Source: Micavibrio sp. UBA1672 (GTDB lineage Bacteria > Pseudomonadota > Alphaproteobacteria > Micavibrionales > Micavibrionaceae). From it: DNA of 17,826 nucleotides. The notes beneath the pieces are model-generated. The model searched no databases. It had not been told where the DNA came from and worked only from the letters and a program-made list of their open reading frames with translations. The stretch is taken from positions 3,227 to 21,052 of the forward strand of contig DCKO01000025.1 of assembly GCA_002320665.1 (NCBI GenBank), read 5' to 3'. Both the position numbers and the translations under genes were made by a program. The stretch's first letter is position 1; each line of letters opens with the position of its first letter. Shown piece by piece: positions 6,715 through 14,215 of the stretch.

Positions 6715-8226
6715 TTACTGGAAGGCTGGCTCGTCAAAACTACGAAGTTTTCGGCTGTGGAGTTTTTCCGGTGATAATTCGCGCAGCAACGCCATGGTTT
6801 TCAGGCCTATTTTTAAATGTTGCTCGACACGCTCACGGTAGAAGCTATCAGCCATACCGGGAAGTTTTAATTGTCCGTGTAACGGCTTATCGGAAACACA
6901 CAGCAGTGTTCCATAAGGTACACGAAAACGAAAGCCGTTGGCGGCGATTGTACCGGATTCCATATCCAGCGCTATCGCCCTGCTCTGGCTAAGCTTTGTG
7001 TTTTGCTTTAGATAGGATTTAAGTTCCCAATTGCGATCATCTGTGGTTGCCACAGTTCCGGTGCGCATAACTTTTTTAAGATCGTACCCTTCTTGACCAG
7101 TGACATGTGCAACGGCTTGCTCCAGAGCTTGCTGGATTTCTGCGAGGGCCGGAATAGGAATATCCGTGGGCAAAAACTCGTCCAGAATATTATCTTCACG
7201 CAAATATCCATGTGCCAGAACATAATCACCCAACCGCTGAGAGTTTCTTAACCCCGCACAATGCCCCAGCATTAGCCAAGCATGTGGGCGCAAAACTGCT
7301 ACATGGTCAGTAATGGTTTTGGCATTAGATGGCCCTACACCAATATTTACCATAGTAATCCCAGAACCATCAGGTCTTTTTAAATGATACGCTGGCATTT
7401 GCGGCAAGCGGGTAATATTATCACCAGCTTGGTCGCTCTCGCCATTAGCTGGAATATTTTTGTTGATAGTTACTTTGTTCCCTGGCTCGACAAAGGCGCT
7501 GTAGGCTTTGTTTTCTGCGTAAGTCTCAGGATTATTGCTTGCTCCCATCATCTCGTGACACATCTCTACGAACTGATCGATGTAAAACTGATAATTTGTA
7601 AATAGAATATAATTCTGGAAGTGTTCAGGGGTCGTGCCGCAGTAATGCTTGAGGCGCTGGAAACTAATATCTACGCGCGGCGCGATGAATAAGGATAAGG
7701 GATGCGCCTCTTCATCGGCTTTCGGTACGTAAGTCGCATTTGCAATCTCATCATCCAGAATATTCAAATCCGGCACATCGAAATATAGCGGTAAATCTGC
7801 TACTTGCTCTTCCGTAAGATCCTTTTCAAGATGAAAGCTTTCGCCAAGCCCAAAGTGCAGCGGTATGGGCGTTGTGCTTGTTCCGATTTCGACTTGGATA
7901 TTATGATTTTTTATTAGCAACCTAATTTGCTCTTTATAATATAGTTCAAAAAAATCAGGCCGCGTCAGTGTTGTCATATAGGTACCGGGCCTTGAGGCGA
8001 AGCCATAGGAAAAACGGCTATCACTGCGGCGGGCCGCTTTGGTTGTAATTTTGATATAAGGATAATAAGCCCGCACCTTCTTCGCCTTATCCATATCAGC
8101 ACAATAAACATCAAAACAATCCCGTAAATATTCGGTATTGGCGTTGTATATTTCCTTTATGTAATCAAAGGCAGATTCTGGATCTTTGAAACGTTTGGGT
8201 TTTAGAATTATTGCTTTTTTTGACAT
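6715..8226 (-). CDS. amn: AMP nucleosidase
   Basis: Amn hydrolyses AMP to adenine and ribose 5-phosphate and is thought to help control adenylate pools. The 503-aa length fits (E. coli Amn is 484 aa). The N-terminal ~180 residues form the AMP-nucleosidase-specific domain (RFSYGFASRPGTYMTTLTRP at 71-90). The C-terminal half is the PNP/UDP-phosphorylase fold: NIGVGPSNAKT (294-304), LMLGHCAGLRNSQ (318-330), the ribose-binding ALDMESGTIAANG (419-431), and SDKPLHGQLKLPG (445-457), whose aspartate is the likely general acid. No clear Shine-Dalgarno is seen before the ATG. It lies between ftsY and the methyltransferase gene, which has its own promoter, so it may be transcribed alone. Confidence 0.95.
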   Translation of the reverse strand: MSKKAIILKPKRFKDPESAFDYIKEIYNANTEYLRDCFDVYCADMDKAKKVRAYYPYIKITTKAARRSDSRFSYGFASRPGTYMTTLTRPDFFELYYKEQIRLLIKNHNIQVEIGTSTTPIPLHFGLGESFHLEKDLTEEQVADLPLYFDVPDLNILDDEIANATYVPKADEEAHPLSLFIAPRVDISFQRLKHYCGTTPEHFQNYILFTNYQFYIDQFVEMCHEMMGASNNPETYAENKAYSAFVEPGNKVTINKNIPANGESDQAGDNITRLPQMPAYHLKRPDGSGITMVNIGVGPSNAKTITDHVAVLRPHAWLMLGHCAGLRNSQRLGDYVLAHGYLREDNILDEFLPTDIPIPALAEIQQALEQAVAHVTGQEGYDLKKVMRTGTVATTDDRNWELKSYLKQNTKLSQSRAIALDMESGTIAANGFRFRVPYGTLLCVSDKPLHGQLKLPGMADSFYRERVEQHLKIGLKTMALLRELSPEKLHSRKLRSFDEPAFQ

Positions 8227-8307
8227 ACGCTATTATGCAGCTTTCAGTGTTAAAAAATCACAAATTTTTTTAGCAAAATACGCAGTCTAAAATTATAAAT
8301 CAGTTAA

Positions 8308-9501
8308 TTACTCCAACCCCATCAAAGAACGGGCATAATCTTTTGCAGAAAATGGTTGTAGGTCATCAATCTGCTCGCCAACGCCAATTGCATGAACCGG
8401 AATACCATATTGATCGGCCAACCCAACAAGAACGCCGCCTTTGGCAGAACCATCAAGCTTGGTGACAATCAGACCAGAAACATTGACAGTCTCTTTGAAA
8501 GTATCCAGTTGTGAGAATGCATTTTGGCCCGTTGTGGCATCCAGAACAAGCAAGGTTGCATGCGGCAGGTTTTCATCCTTCTTCTTCAAAACGCGGGTGA
8601 TCTTACTCAATTCTTCCATCAAATTAGCCTTGTTTTGCAAGCGCCCAGCCGTATCGATCATAAGAACGTCATACCCCTCTTTCTCGGCCTTTTCGTAAGA
8701 CTCAAAGGCAACCGAAGCTGCATCTGCTCCTAAATCTTTTTGATAAAGTTCCGCGCCGGAACGCTTTGTCCATTCAGCTAGTTGCTCGATCGCTGCGGCC
8801 CGAAAAGTATCACCAGCAGCCACCATCACCTTCAGGCGTTGGGATTGTCGAAGGTAATTGGCGTATTTTCCAATCGTCGTTGTTTTTCCCGTGCCATTCA
8901 CACCACAAAAAAGTATCACAAACGGGCCTTTTTCAGGTTTTTCTATATTCAGGAATTTTGCAACAGGCGATAACACATCTTCGATATTCCCAGCCAGAGC
9001 TTCTTTAATTTCTTCTTCACTGACTTCTTTACCAAAACGATCTTTTGAGAACGCTTCGATGACCTTAGCAGCAGTCTTGGGACCTAAATCAGCGGCGACA
9101 AGCACCTCTTCCAGATTATCCAGACTTTCCTGATCCAGCTTTGATTTGGTAAGGACATCACCAATACCTTTGGTAATCTTAGTGGTAGATTTGCTTAGGC
9201 CTTTCGTCAGGCGAGAAAGCCAGCCCCCCTCATCTGAATGATCAGAAAGATCTTCTTGCTCCCTGTAATCATCCATACTGCCATGGCTGGGAACGGGAAT
9301 TTCATCCAACTCATCGAGAATATCTGTTTCACTTTCTTCAAGTTCGGATTCACGTAAATCCTCAGAGATATCAGCATTATCCTGATCCGTAGAAGGTTCT
9401 AGCTCGGGCTCACCTTCTGGATGCAGCAACTTTTCATCGCGTTGCTCTTCATCTAGACGATCTTCGCTTTTTTTCTTACGCCAAAAAACCATGTTCATCA
9501 C
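8308..9501 (-). CDS. ftsY: Signal recognition particle receptor FtsY
   Basis: FtsY is the membrane-associated SRP receptor GTPase that docks Ffh-bound ribosomes at the translocon. Domains by residue: an acidic, low-complexity A domain (about 15-92), a helical N domain (95-180), and the G domain with GVNGTGKTT (200-208), the DTFRAAA loop (231-237), DTAGR (283-287) and TKLDGSAKGG (347-356). The frame begins with GTG (9501) ATG (9498) AAC ATG (9492). GGG of a Shine-Dalgarno-like AGGGTG lies 8 nt before the ATG at 9492, so MVFWRKKK is the likeliest N-terminus (394 aa); the longest form is given. The basic MVFWRKKK stretch could aid lipid contact. An unknown gene ends 80 nt upstream. Confidence 0.97.
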   Translation of the reverse strand: MMNMVFWRKKKSEDRLDEEQRDEKLLHPEGEPELEPSTDQDNADISEDLRESELEESETDILDELDEIPVPSHGSMDDYREQEDLSDHSDEGGWLSRLTKGLSKSTTKITKGIGDVLTKSKLDQESLDNLEEVLVAADLGPKTAAKVIEAFSKDRFGKEVSEEEIKEALAGNIEDVLSPVAKFLNIEKPEKGPFVILFCGVNGTGKTTTIGKYANYLRQSQRLKVMVAAGDTFRAAAIEQLAEWTKRSGAELYQKDLGADAASVAFESYEKAEKEGYDVLMIDTAGRLQNKANLMEELSKITRVLKKKDENLPHATLLVLDATTGQNAFSQLDTFKETVNVSGLIVTKLDGSAKGGVLVGLADQYGIPVHAIGVGEQIDDLQPFSAKDYARSLMGLE

Positions 9502-9581
9502 CCTATTTCTTTTGAAGTGAGATTTATTTCTAGCACAGCTGGCATCAGATAAAAATAACGAAAATCAAGAAAAGCGACAGA

Positions 9582-10334
9582 TTATTGTTCAGGCTCTGGT
9601 TTACCTTCAATAGTGCAAAGAGATAGCTTTAAGGCCTTAAACAAAGATACTCTGTCGGCATGGCCAAGTTCATTGTCTTCTTCAAAAGCATCAAAGATAT
9701 CTTGCCTATCTTTTTGAGTAAAAAGTTGAGTATAATTCGTAATCTCTATGAAGTTTCTATCAGCAAGCATTAAGGTAACCGCAACTAAGTGCGCCGATGC
9801 TACACCGCCTCCTTCATTTTCATTTGCAAGTATTTTTCTGCACTCAATTGATGATTGGGTTTTTTCCCATTCAGCCTTGGTCATCATATCCAATATTGTT
9901 TGAATATAAGTGTTACTATCATAATTTTTGTCTGCAGGCATCAAGGATTCCAAAATAGCCGCCGCATCACTTTTATAAATGCGTTCGTAGAATGCTTTGG
10001 CTTTTTCTCTACTTATATCATCCAGAGACAATGTATTTCCAGAATCTTTATAATCCTGCCATTCCTTACTTTTCATAGATGAAATTTTCTTGCATAGTGC
10101 AGAGAAATCCATTTCGCTATGCTCTGCCATGTCCAAATTATTGTTTTGATAGTCGGGAAAACAAAATTCATAATTAGCTCGCCGTGATTCCTTTTGCCAA
10201 AGAAGGAACTCCATACGCTCTTCTTGTTCTTCGGAGGATATTTTATCAGGCCAAAGTGCATCCATTTTCTGACGAAACCCGTCTTCAGGGATATGGAGTA
10301 TACCTATGGCTTCTTTAAATTTATCATCAATCAT
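9582..10334 (-). CDS. Protein of unknown function (250 aa) between mtaB and ftsY
   Basis: I do not recognise this protein. It is acidic, mostly helical by composition and has no signal peptide or transmembrane segment. Visible segments are a helical N-terminus (IPEDGFRQKMDALWPDKI), an aromatic patch (ANYEFCFPDYQNNN), a long central helical region, and a C-terminal part containing VASAHLVAVTLMLADRNF and FTQKDRQDIFDAFEEDNELG. The last resembles an acidic turn but is not a convincing EF-hand loop. The ATG is 10 nt after the mtaB stop, with no clear Shine-Dalgarno, so it probably depends on mtaB transcription and translation. ftsY follows after 80 nt. Its position inside a conserved core block suggests a lineage-specific insertion. 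Confidence 0.83.
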   Translation of the reverse strand: MIDDKFKEAIGILHIPEDGFRQKMDALWPDKISSEEQEERMEFLLWQKESRRANYEFCFPDYQNNNLDMAEHSEMDFSALCKKISSMKSKEWQDYKDSGNTLSLDDISREKAKAFYERIYKSDAAAILESLMPADKNYDSNTYIQTILDMMTKAEWEKTQSSIECRKILANENEGGGVASAHLVAVTLMLADRNFIEITNYTQLFTQKDRQDIFDAFEEDNELGHADRVSLFKALKLSLCTIEGKPEPEQ

Positions 10335-10344
10335 AGTATTTGTA

Positions 10345-11595
10345 TTATGCCGCTATGAGTTCGTTATCTTTTATCAAATCAGATGTTTTTATCTTTGTAA
10401 TCTGCCCAATATCATACACGCGAGATAATTGCACAGGCAAGAAATTAGAGGCGCGCCCTATATTGCCTTTTTCGACAACGACTTCCATTTCTTTGTTAGT
10501 GTTTCTTTGAAGCATAGATTGTAGCTGCTTTTCACCCAACTCACGTAATCTGGCTGCACGTTCCTTGCGTAGCGGTGGATGAACTTGCGGCATTTTGGCT
10601 GCTGGCGTGCCTTCGCGCTCGGAATACGGGAAGACGTGCAAATATGTGATATCGCATTCCTCGACGATACGCATAGTGCTTTCGAACATCTCATCAGTTT
10701 CAGTTGGAAAACCAGCGATGATGTCCGCACCAAATGCTATATCAGGACGCAAGTGCCTTGCACGTTTGCAGACATCAATCACATCTTGCCTTAAATGCCT
10801 GCGCTTCATACGCTTGAGGATCATGTCATCACCTGCTTGAAGTGATAAATGCAAGTGCGAGCAAAATCTTGGCTCTTCCGCGATCAAGCACCACATATCA
10901 TCATCAATTTCTACAGGATCAAGTGAGGATAGCCTTATACGTGGCAAGTCGGGTATAAGCGCCAAAACGCGGCGGATCATTTGCCCTAATGTGGGCTCAC
11001 CCGGGAGGTCGTGGCCATAGGATGTCACATCTACGCCTGTGAATACGATTTCATTATAGCCCTGCTCTACCAAGTGCTTTACATGCTCGGTGATTACGCC
11101 AATCGGCACTGAACGGGAATTCCCCCTGCCATAAGGGATAATACAAAAGGTGCAGCGATGATCACAGCCATTTTGCACTTGCAGGAACGCGCGCGCATGA
11201 TCTTCGTAGCCGTCAATTAAGTGGCTGGCGGTTTCCGTCACCGACATAATGTCATTAACCAGAATTTTTTCATCACTCTCCAGCCCCCAGCTCTCGGCCT
11301 TGAGCTTTAAATCATTGCCGATGATCTGGTCAACTTCATCCATTTGTGCATAGGTATCAGGGGTAATCTGAGCGCTGCATCCTGTCACGATGATTTTAGC
11401 GTTGGGATTTTGTCTTTTGGCCTTGCGGATGGCTTGGCGTGCCTGACGCTCGGCCTCTTTGGTTACTGCGCATGTATTAAAGATAATCGTGTCTTCAAGG
11501 CCTGCGTTTTTGGCATGATCCTTCATCACCTCGGATTCATAGAAATTGAGGCGGCAACCAAAGGTCTGGACTTGTGGGTCGTTGTTCTTGCTCAT
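10345..11595 (-). CDS. mtaB: tRNA t6A37 methylthiotransferase MtaB
   Basis: MtaB is a radical-SAM enzyme that converts t6A37 to ms2t6A in tRNAs. It belongs to the MiaB/RimO/MtaB family with two iron-sulfur clusters. Counting from the ATG at 11595 (416 aa), the N-terminal UPF0004 domain has the cluster cysteines C14 (TFGCRLN), C42 (NTCAVT) and C73 (TGCSAQ). The radical-SAM CxxxCxxC is C144-C148-C151 in NGCDHRCTFCIIPYGRGNSRS. A TRAM-like tail follows from about residue 355. The frame extends upstream to a TTG at 11634, but that TTG is the -35 of a possible promoter and family members start close to the TFGCRLN motif, so the ATG is preferred. Family choice (MtaB over MiaB) rests on NTCAVT and the GCRLN start. 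Confidence 0.93.
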   Translation of the reverse strand: MSKNNDPQVQTFGCRLNFYESEVMKDHAKNAGLEDTIIFNTCAVTKEAERQARQAIRKAKRQNPNAKIIVTGCSAQITPDTYAQMDEVDQIIGNDLKLKAESWGLESDEKILVNDIMSVTETASHLIDGYEDHARAFLQVQNGCDHRCTFCIIPYGRGNSRSVPIGVITEHVKHLVEQGYNEIVFTGVDVTSYGHDLPGEPTLGQMIRRVLALIPDLPRIRLSSLDPVEIDDDMWCLIAEEPRFCSHLHLSLQAGDDMILKRMKRRHLRQDVIDVCKRARHLRPDIAFGADIIAGFPTETDEMFESTMRIVEECDITYLHVFPYSEREGTPAAKMPQVHPPLRKERAARLRELGEKQLQSMLQRNTNKEMEVVVEKGNIGRASNFLPVQLSRVYDIGQITKIKTSDLIKDNELIAA

Positions 11596-11606
11596 AACGG
11601 CTTTTG

Positions 11607-11634
11607 AGTATTCTATGACACGGTAAAAAGTCAA
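11607..11634 (-). promoter_or_regulatory. Candidate promoter just before mtaB
   Basis: On the reverse strand TTGACT (11634-11629), 16 nt, AATACT (11612-11607). The predicted start would leave only a few bases before the mtaB ATG at 11595, giving a nearly leaderless mRNA. The ATG lacks a Shine-Dalgarno, which is compatible with that. Confidence 0.35.
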
Positions 11635-11654
11635 GAAAATTGAAATAAGGAGAG

Positions 11655-12308
11655 TTAGGGTGTTGTCCAGCCATTTACTACTGATGACTCTATATGAAGT
11701 GCTTCCCGCATTTTTCCTCTGGAGGTGTTATCTAAATTAAATTGATCTGCTAATTCATTCACCAAACGCACTTTTGAACCATTATCAAGCCCTTGGCTAA
11801 TGACCGGAAGCAATCGTAAATCATCATCAGTAATACTCCCTTGAAGGTCAGCTCGCTCAAAAGCCTGATTTAATATTGTTTTTGCTGTATCATATTTAAT
11901 CTGCGATACGTTTCTTTCACTGGCTACTTTGGGCTTATCTAAAGCCTTATAATCGCCAACTGTAGTATTCAAGAGGTCAAATAAAACCTCCTGATACTCG
12001 CGAATATCTTCAAAATTATTAGGTTTACTGCTTCTATATTGGAACTCGCACCATTCGCGAGCTTTCTGTTGCATTTCTTCCGTCAGCGGCGTCGTAAAAC
12101 CCTTTCGTTCAAAATCCATCCATCGTATTTTATCAAAGCCCAAGACTCTCTGACGCAATCGGTTAAACCCATCCCGCTCTTCCTGCTCAAGCTGCTCTGC
12201 ATTTTTATCGCCGGAAATAAAACGCTCTATCTTTTCTTCCAGAACTTGTTCACGCCATTCCAGAAATTTTTTTCGATTGTTTTCCCAATCAGAGGGCCCG
12301 TATGCCAT
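11655..12308 (-). CDS. Protein of unknown function (217 aa) upstream of mtaB
   Basis: I do not recognise this protein. It is soluble, charged and predicted almost entirely helical. The N-terminal ~70 residues (NNRKKFLEWREQVLEEKIERFISG through EQLEQEERDGFNRLRQRV) look like amphipathic or coiled-coil helices. The middle contains EWCEFQYRSSKPNNFEDIREYQ. The C-terminal third has repeated short helices (LLPVISQGLDNGSKVRLVNELADQFNLDN). No signal peptide or membrane segment is visible. A GAG Shine-Dalgarno lies 7 nt before the ATG and a near-consensus promoter lies upstream, so it is the lead gene of a unit continuing through mtaB (59 nt on to the preferred ATG). It is divergent from the 306-aa unknown gene. 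Confidence 0.85.
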   Translation of the reverse strand: MAYGPSDWENNRKKFLEWREQVLEEKIERFISGDKNAEQLEQEERDGFNRLRQRVLGFDKIRWMDFERKGFTTPLTEEMQQKAREWCEFQYRSSKPNNFEDIREYQEVLFDLLNTTVGDYKALDKPKVASERNVSQIKYDTAKTILNQAFERADLQGSITDDDLRLLPVISQGLDNGSKVRLVNELADQFNLDNTSRGKMREALHIESSVVNGWTTP

Positions 12309-12343
12309 TTATCACTCTATATTTTATTATTTTACAGAAGAAT

Positions 12344-12372
12344 ATTATAATAATAGTTATCTAATATTGCAA
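12344..12372 (-). promoter_or_regulatory. Near-consensus promoter for the 217-aa gene and mtaB unit
   Basis: On the reverse strand TTGCAA (12372-12367), exactly 17 nt, then a perfect TATAAT (12349-12344), 35 nt before the ATG. This is among the best promoter matches in the window. Confidence 0.6.
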
Positions 12373-12400
12373 AAACTATATAGTCTACGCCTTAAGATAT

Positions 12401-12430
12401 TTGACAAGTTACCATAGTGTCGCTTAAAAT
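12401..12430 (+). promoter_or_regulatory. Near-consensus promoter for the 306-aa gene
   Basis: A perfect TTGACA (12401-12406), 18 nt, then TAAAAT (12425-12430), leaving a leader of about 35 nt. It is back-to-back with the reverse-strand promoter at 12344-12372. Confidence 0.6.
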
Positions 12431-12435
12431 TAAGC
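12422..12435. repeat. Palindrome overlapping a -10 box
   Basis: GCTTAA and TTAAGC form a perfect inverted repeat around AA. It covers the whole -10 of the forward promoter. The six-base palindrome CTTAAG lies 30 bases upstream at 12391-12396 and shares its core. Its position suits a repressor site, but no regulator is known. Confidence 0.35.
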
Positions 12436-12473
12436 TCAAACTAATATAAAGGTGATAATTAGGGTGATTTATA

Positions 12474-13394
12474 ATGGCGAGCGATCCTCCTTTTACAAAA
12501 TTTAATCGTTATTCTGGCGGCAGAATGGATAGTCGGCGGACGGACAATTCGGTTACTGTGCCCATTGATATTCAGAATGCAGCCATCACTCATGCCGCCA
12601 TGTTATTAAGTGATATAGACAGAAGTGATCTAAGTCAGCCATCTACAGCTGATGAACTTTTTGAACAAATGAACGAGTTTTTAAAGCAAGCCCATATGGA
12701 TGAGGAGCTTGTTGTTCCGAGTAAAAATAGTCTACGTGGTTTTATCCAGACAACTCTGGATACGGCGCTAGAAAAAATTAATGCTGATGAAGCTGCAAAT
12801 GTCATTGATGCGGGTATGGCTGGGGCGCTTGAGACGGAAGCGATTTCTGCAATTCGTGATATAGGTCAACCAAGACACCAACGCGAAGGCAATTATCCCG
12901 AGCTTGATCATAAAATGGAAAATGGCACTGTTGCTCTATCTGATGAGGGGCAAACTACTTTTATTAGAGAATTACAAGACTTCATAAATGAGCAATATAA
13001 AAAACAAAGACGCATTGCCCCAAGTCTCACAAAGCAGCCAGAATTACTTTCCGAGATTATTGATAATGCCTGTGAAACAGCTTATCACCATATTGTCGAG
13101 AGCGTCGCCAGAGAAATTGAGGCTGATGTTTTTACAAAGCTGCATAACGGCATTCGCCAAGAAAGCATGGTTCTTGCTACACCGGCAGAGCTTAGTGGTA
13201 TATTTACTGATGCTGATCAAGCAAAAAGCCCAGTGAATGCTCTTATAAAAGAATCTATGCCACAAGAACTGTCCAGAGCGCATGATGATCAATTCAGACA
13301 AGATGTCGCTAATCAACTGCATAGAAATTACGTGGAATCACTAAAACAAGTATTGTCTGTGCAATCTGCCGAAACGTTGGAACCTGAAACCTGA
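12474..13394 (+). CDS. Protein of unknown function (306 aa)
   Basis: I do not recognise this protein. The first ~30 residues are polar and probably disordered. The rest is predicted helical and acidic, with alternating helices such as ADELFEQMNEFLKQAHMDEEL, FIQTTLDTALEKINADEAANV, FIRELQDFINEQYKKQ and ACETAYHHIVESVAREIEADV. No signal peptide, membrane segment or catalytic motif is seen. An AGGGTG Shine-Dalgarno precedes the ATG, and a strong promoter with an overlapping palindrome lies upstream. It is the only forward gene inside the otherwise reverse ftsY-mtaB-dapF block. Its TGA stop directly abuts the dapF stop from the other strand. Confidence 0.87.
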   Translation: MASDPPFTKFNRYSGGRMDSRRTDNSVTVPIDIQNAAITHAAMLLSDIDRSDLSQPSTADELFEQMNEFLKQAHMDEELVVPSKNSLRGFIQTTLDTALEKINADEAANVIDAGMAGALETEAISAIRDIGQPRHQREGNYPELDHKMENGTVALSDEGQTTFIRELQDFINEQYKKQRRIAPSLTKQPELLSEIIDNACETAYHHIVESVAREIEADVFTKLHNGIRQESMVLATPAELSGIFTDADQAKSPVNALIKESMPQELSRAHDDQFRQDVANQLHRNYVESLKQVLSVQSAETLEPET

Positions 13395-14183
13395 TCAAGA
13401 AATCAGTGTTCCATCAAAAACATGGACAGCAGGGCCAGTCATCATGATATGACCGCGCTTGTCTTGCTCCATAAAGAGTGATCCACCATCCAGAATTATC
13501 TCGGAATCTTTACCGATTAAACCACGATGAATAGCGGCCGCATGCACGGCGCAAGCACCTGAGCCACAAGCCAGCGTAAAGCCACAGCCTCGCTCCCATG
13601 TAATTTGGCGTAAAGCGGATTGCCCCCCTTTATCCGCAGAGCGCAATTCCACAAACTCGACATTGGTTCTATTTGGGAACAAGTCATGATTCTCAACCGC
13701 AGAGCCTATATTTTCTAGTGTACGCTCGATCGCAGCCAGATCATCGACAAAAAACACGCAATGCGGATTGCCCATATCAACTGAGACAGGATTTTCAAGA
13801 CCGCCTATACTAAGGTCTATATCTTGTATACCCTTTGGGCTACCCATATCAACCTGAATAAGATCACCGACTTTGCGGCATTCGAGGACGCCATAAGTGA
13901 CCTCGATTTTGCATTCATCATAGCCTGTTTCATTCATGATAATTTTCGCCACGCAGCGGCTGGCGTTCCCACAAGCACCGCTTTCTGATCCGTCTGCGTT
14001 GAAGTAACGCGCAAAGACATCGGCTTTTTCAGATGGCTCAAGGATTGTAACCAGATCACACCCTACGCCAAAGCGCCTATCGGCCAGTTGCTCTATCTGA
14101 TCTTCGGACATGAAGATGTCTTCCTGACGTGCGTCAAGAATTACAAAATCATTCCCCAGCCCATGCATTTTTCTAAATTTCAT
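13395..14183 (-). CDS. dapF: Diaminopimelate epimerase
   Basis: DapF converts LL- to meso-diaminopimelate, the precursor of lysine and the peptidoglycan cross-linking residue. It is PLP-independent and uses two cysteines as acid and base. Both are present: C71 in GSESGACGNASRCV and C206 in ERGCGFTLACGSGAC. The N-terminus MKFRKMHGLGNDFVILD and the NPHCVFFVDD segment (139-148) are standard. Length, 262 aa, is typical. The Shine-Dalgarno is weak (GGTG). The gene follows the 238-aa unknown gene after 32 nt and has no room for its own promoter, so it is probably co-transcribed with it. Its stop codon abuts that of the convergent 306-aa gene, leaving no space for a terminator. Confidence 0.97.
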   Translation of the reverse strand: MKFRKMHGLGNDFVILDARQEDIFMSEDQIEQLADRRFGVGCDLVTILEPSEKADVFARYFNADGSESGACGNASRCVAKIIMNETGYDECKIEVTYGVLECRKVGDLIQVDMGSPKGIQDIDLSIGGLENPVSVDMGNPHCVFFVDDLAAIERTLENIGSAVENHDLFPNRTNVEFVELRSADKGGQSALRQITWERGCGFTLACGSGACAVHAAAIHRGLIGKDSEIILDGGSLFMEQDKRGHIMMTGPAVHVFDGTLIS

Positions 14184-14215
14184 AACGCACCATAGTTATT
14201 TACAGCTTAACTTAA

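Noticed and set aside
8252..8270. Inverted repeat AAAAAAT-N5-ATTTTTT as a terminator after ftsY
   Set aside because: The stem is entirely A-T and easily arises by chance in an AT-rich gap; it would be too unstable to call.
11596..11634. N-terminal extension of mtaB from TTG 11634
   Set aside because: The TTG lies in a -35-like TTGACT, has no Shine-Dalgarno, and adds 13 residues not expected before the TFGCRLN motif.
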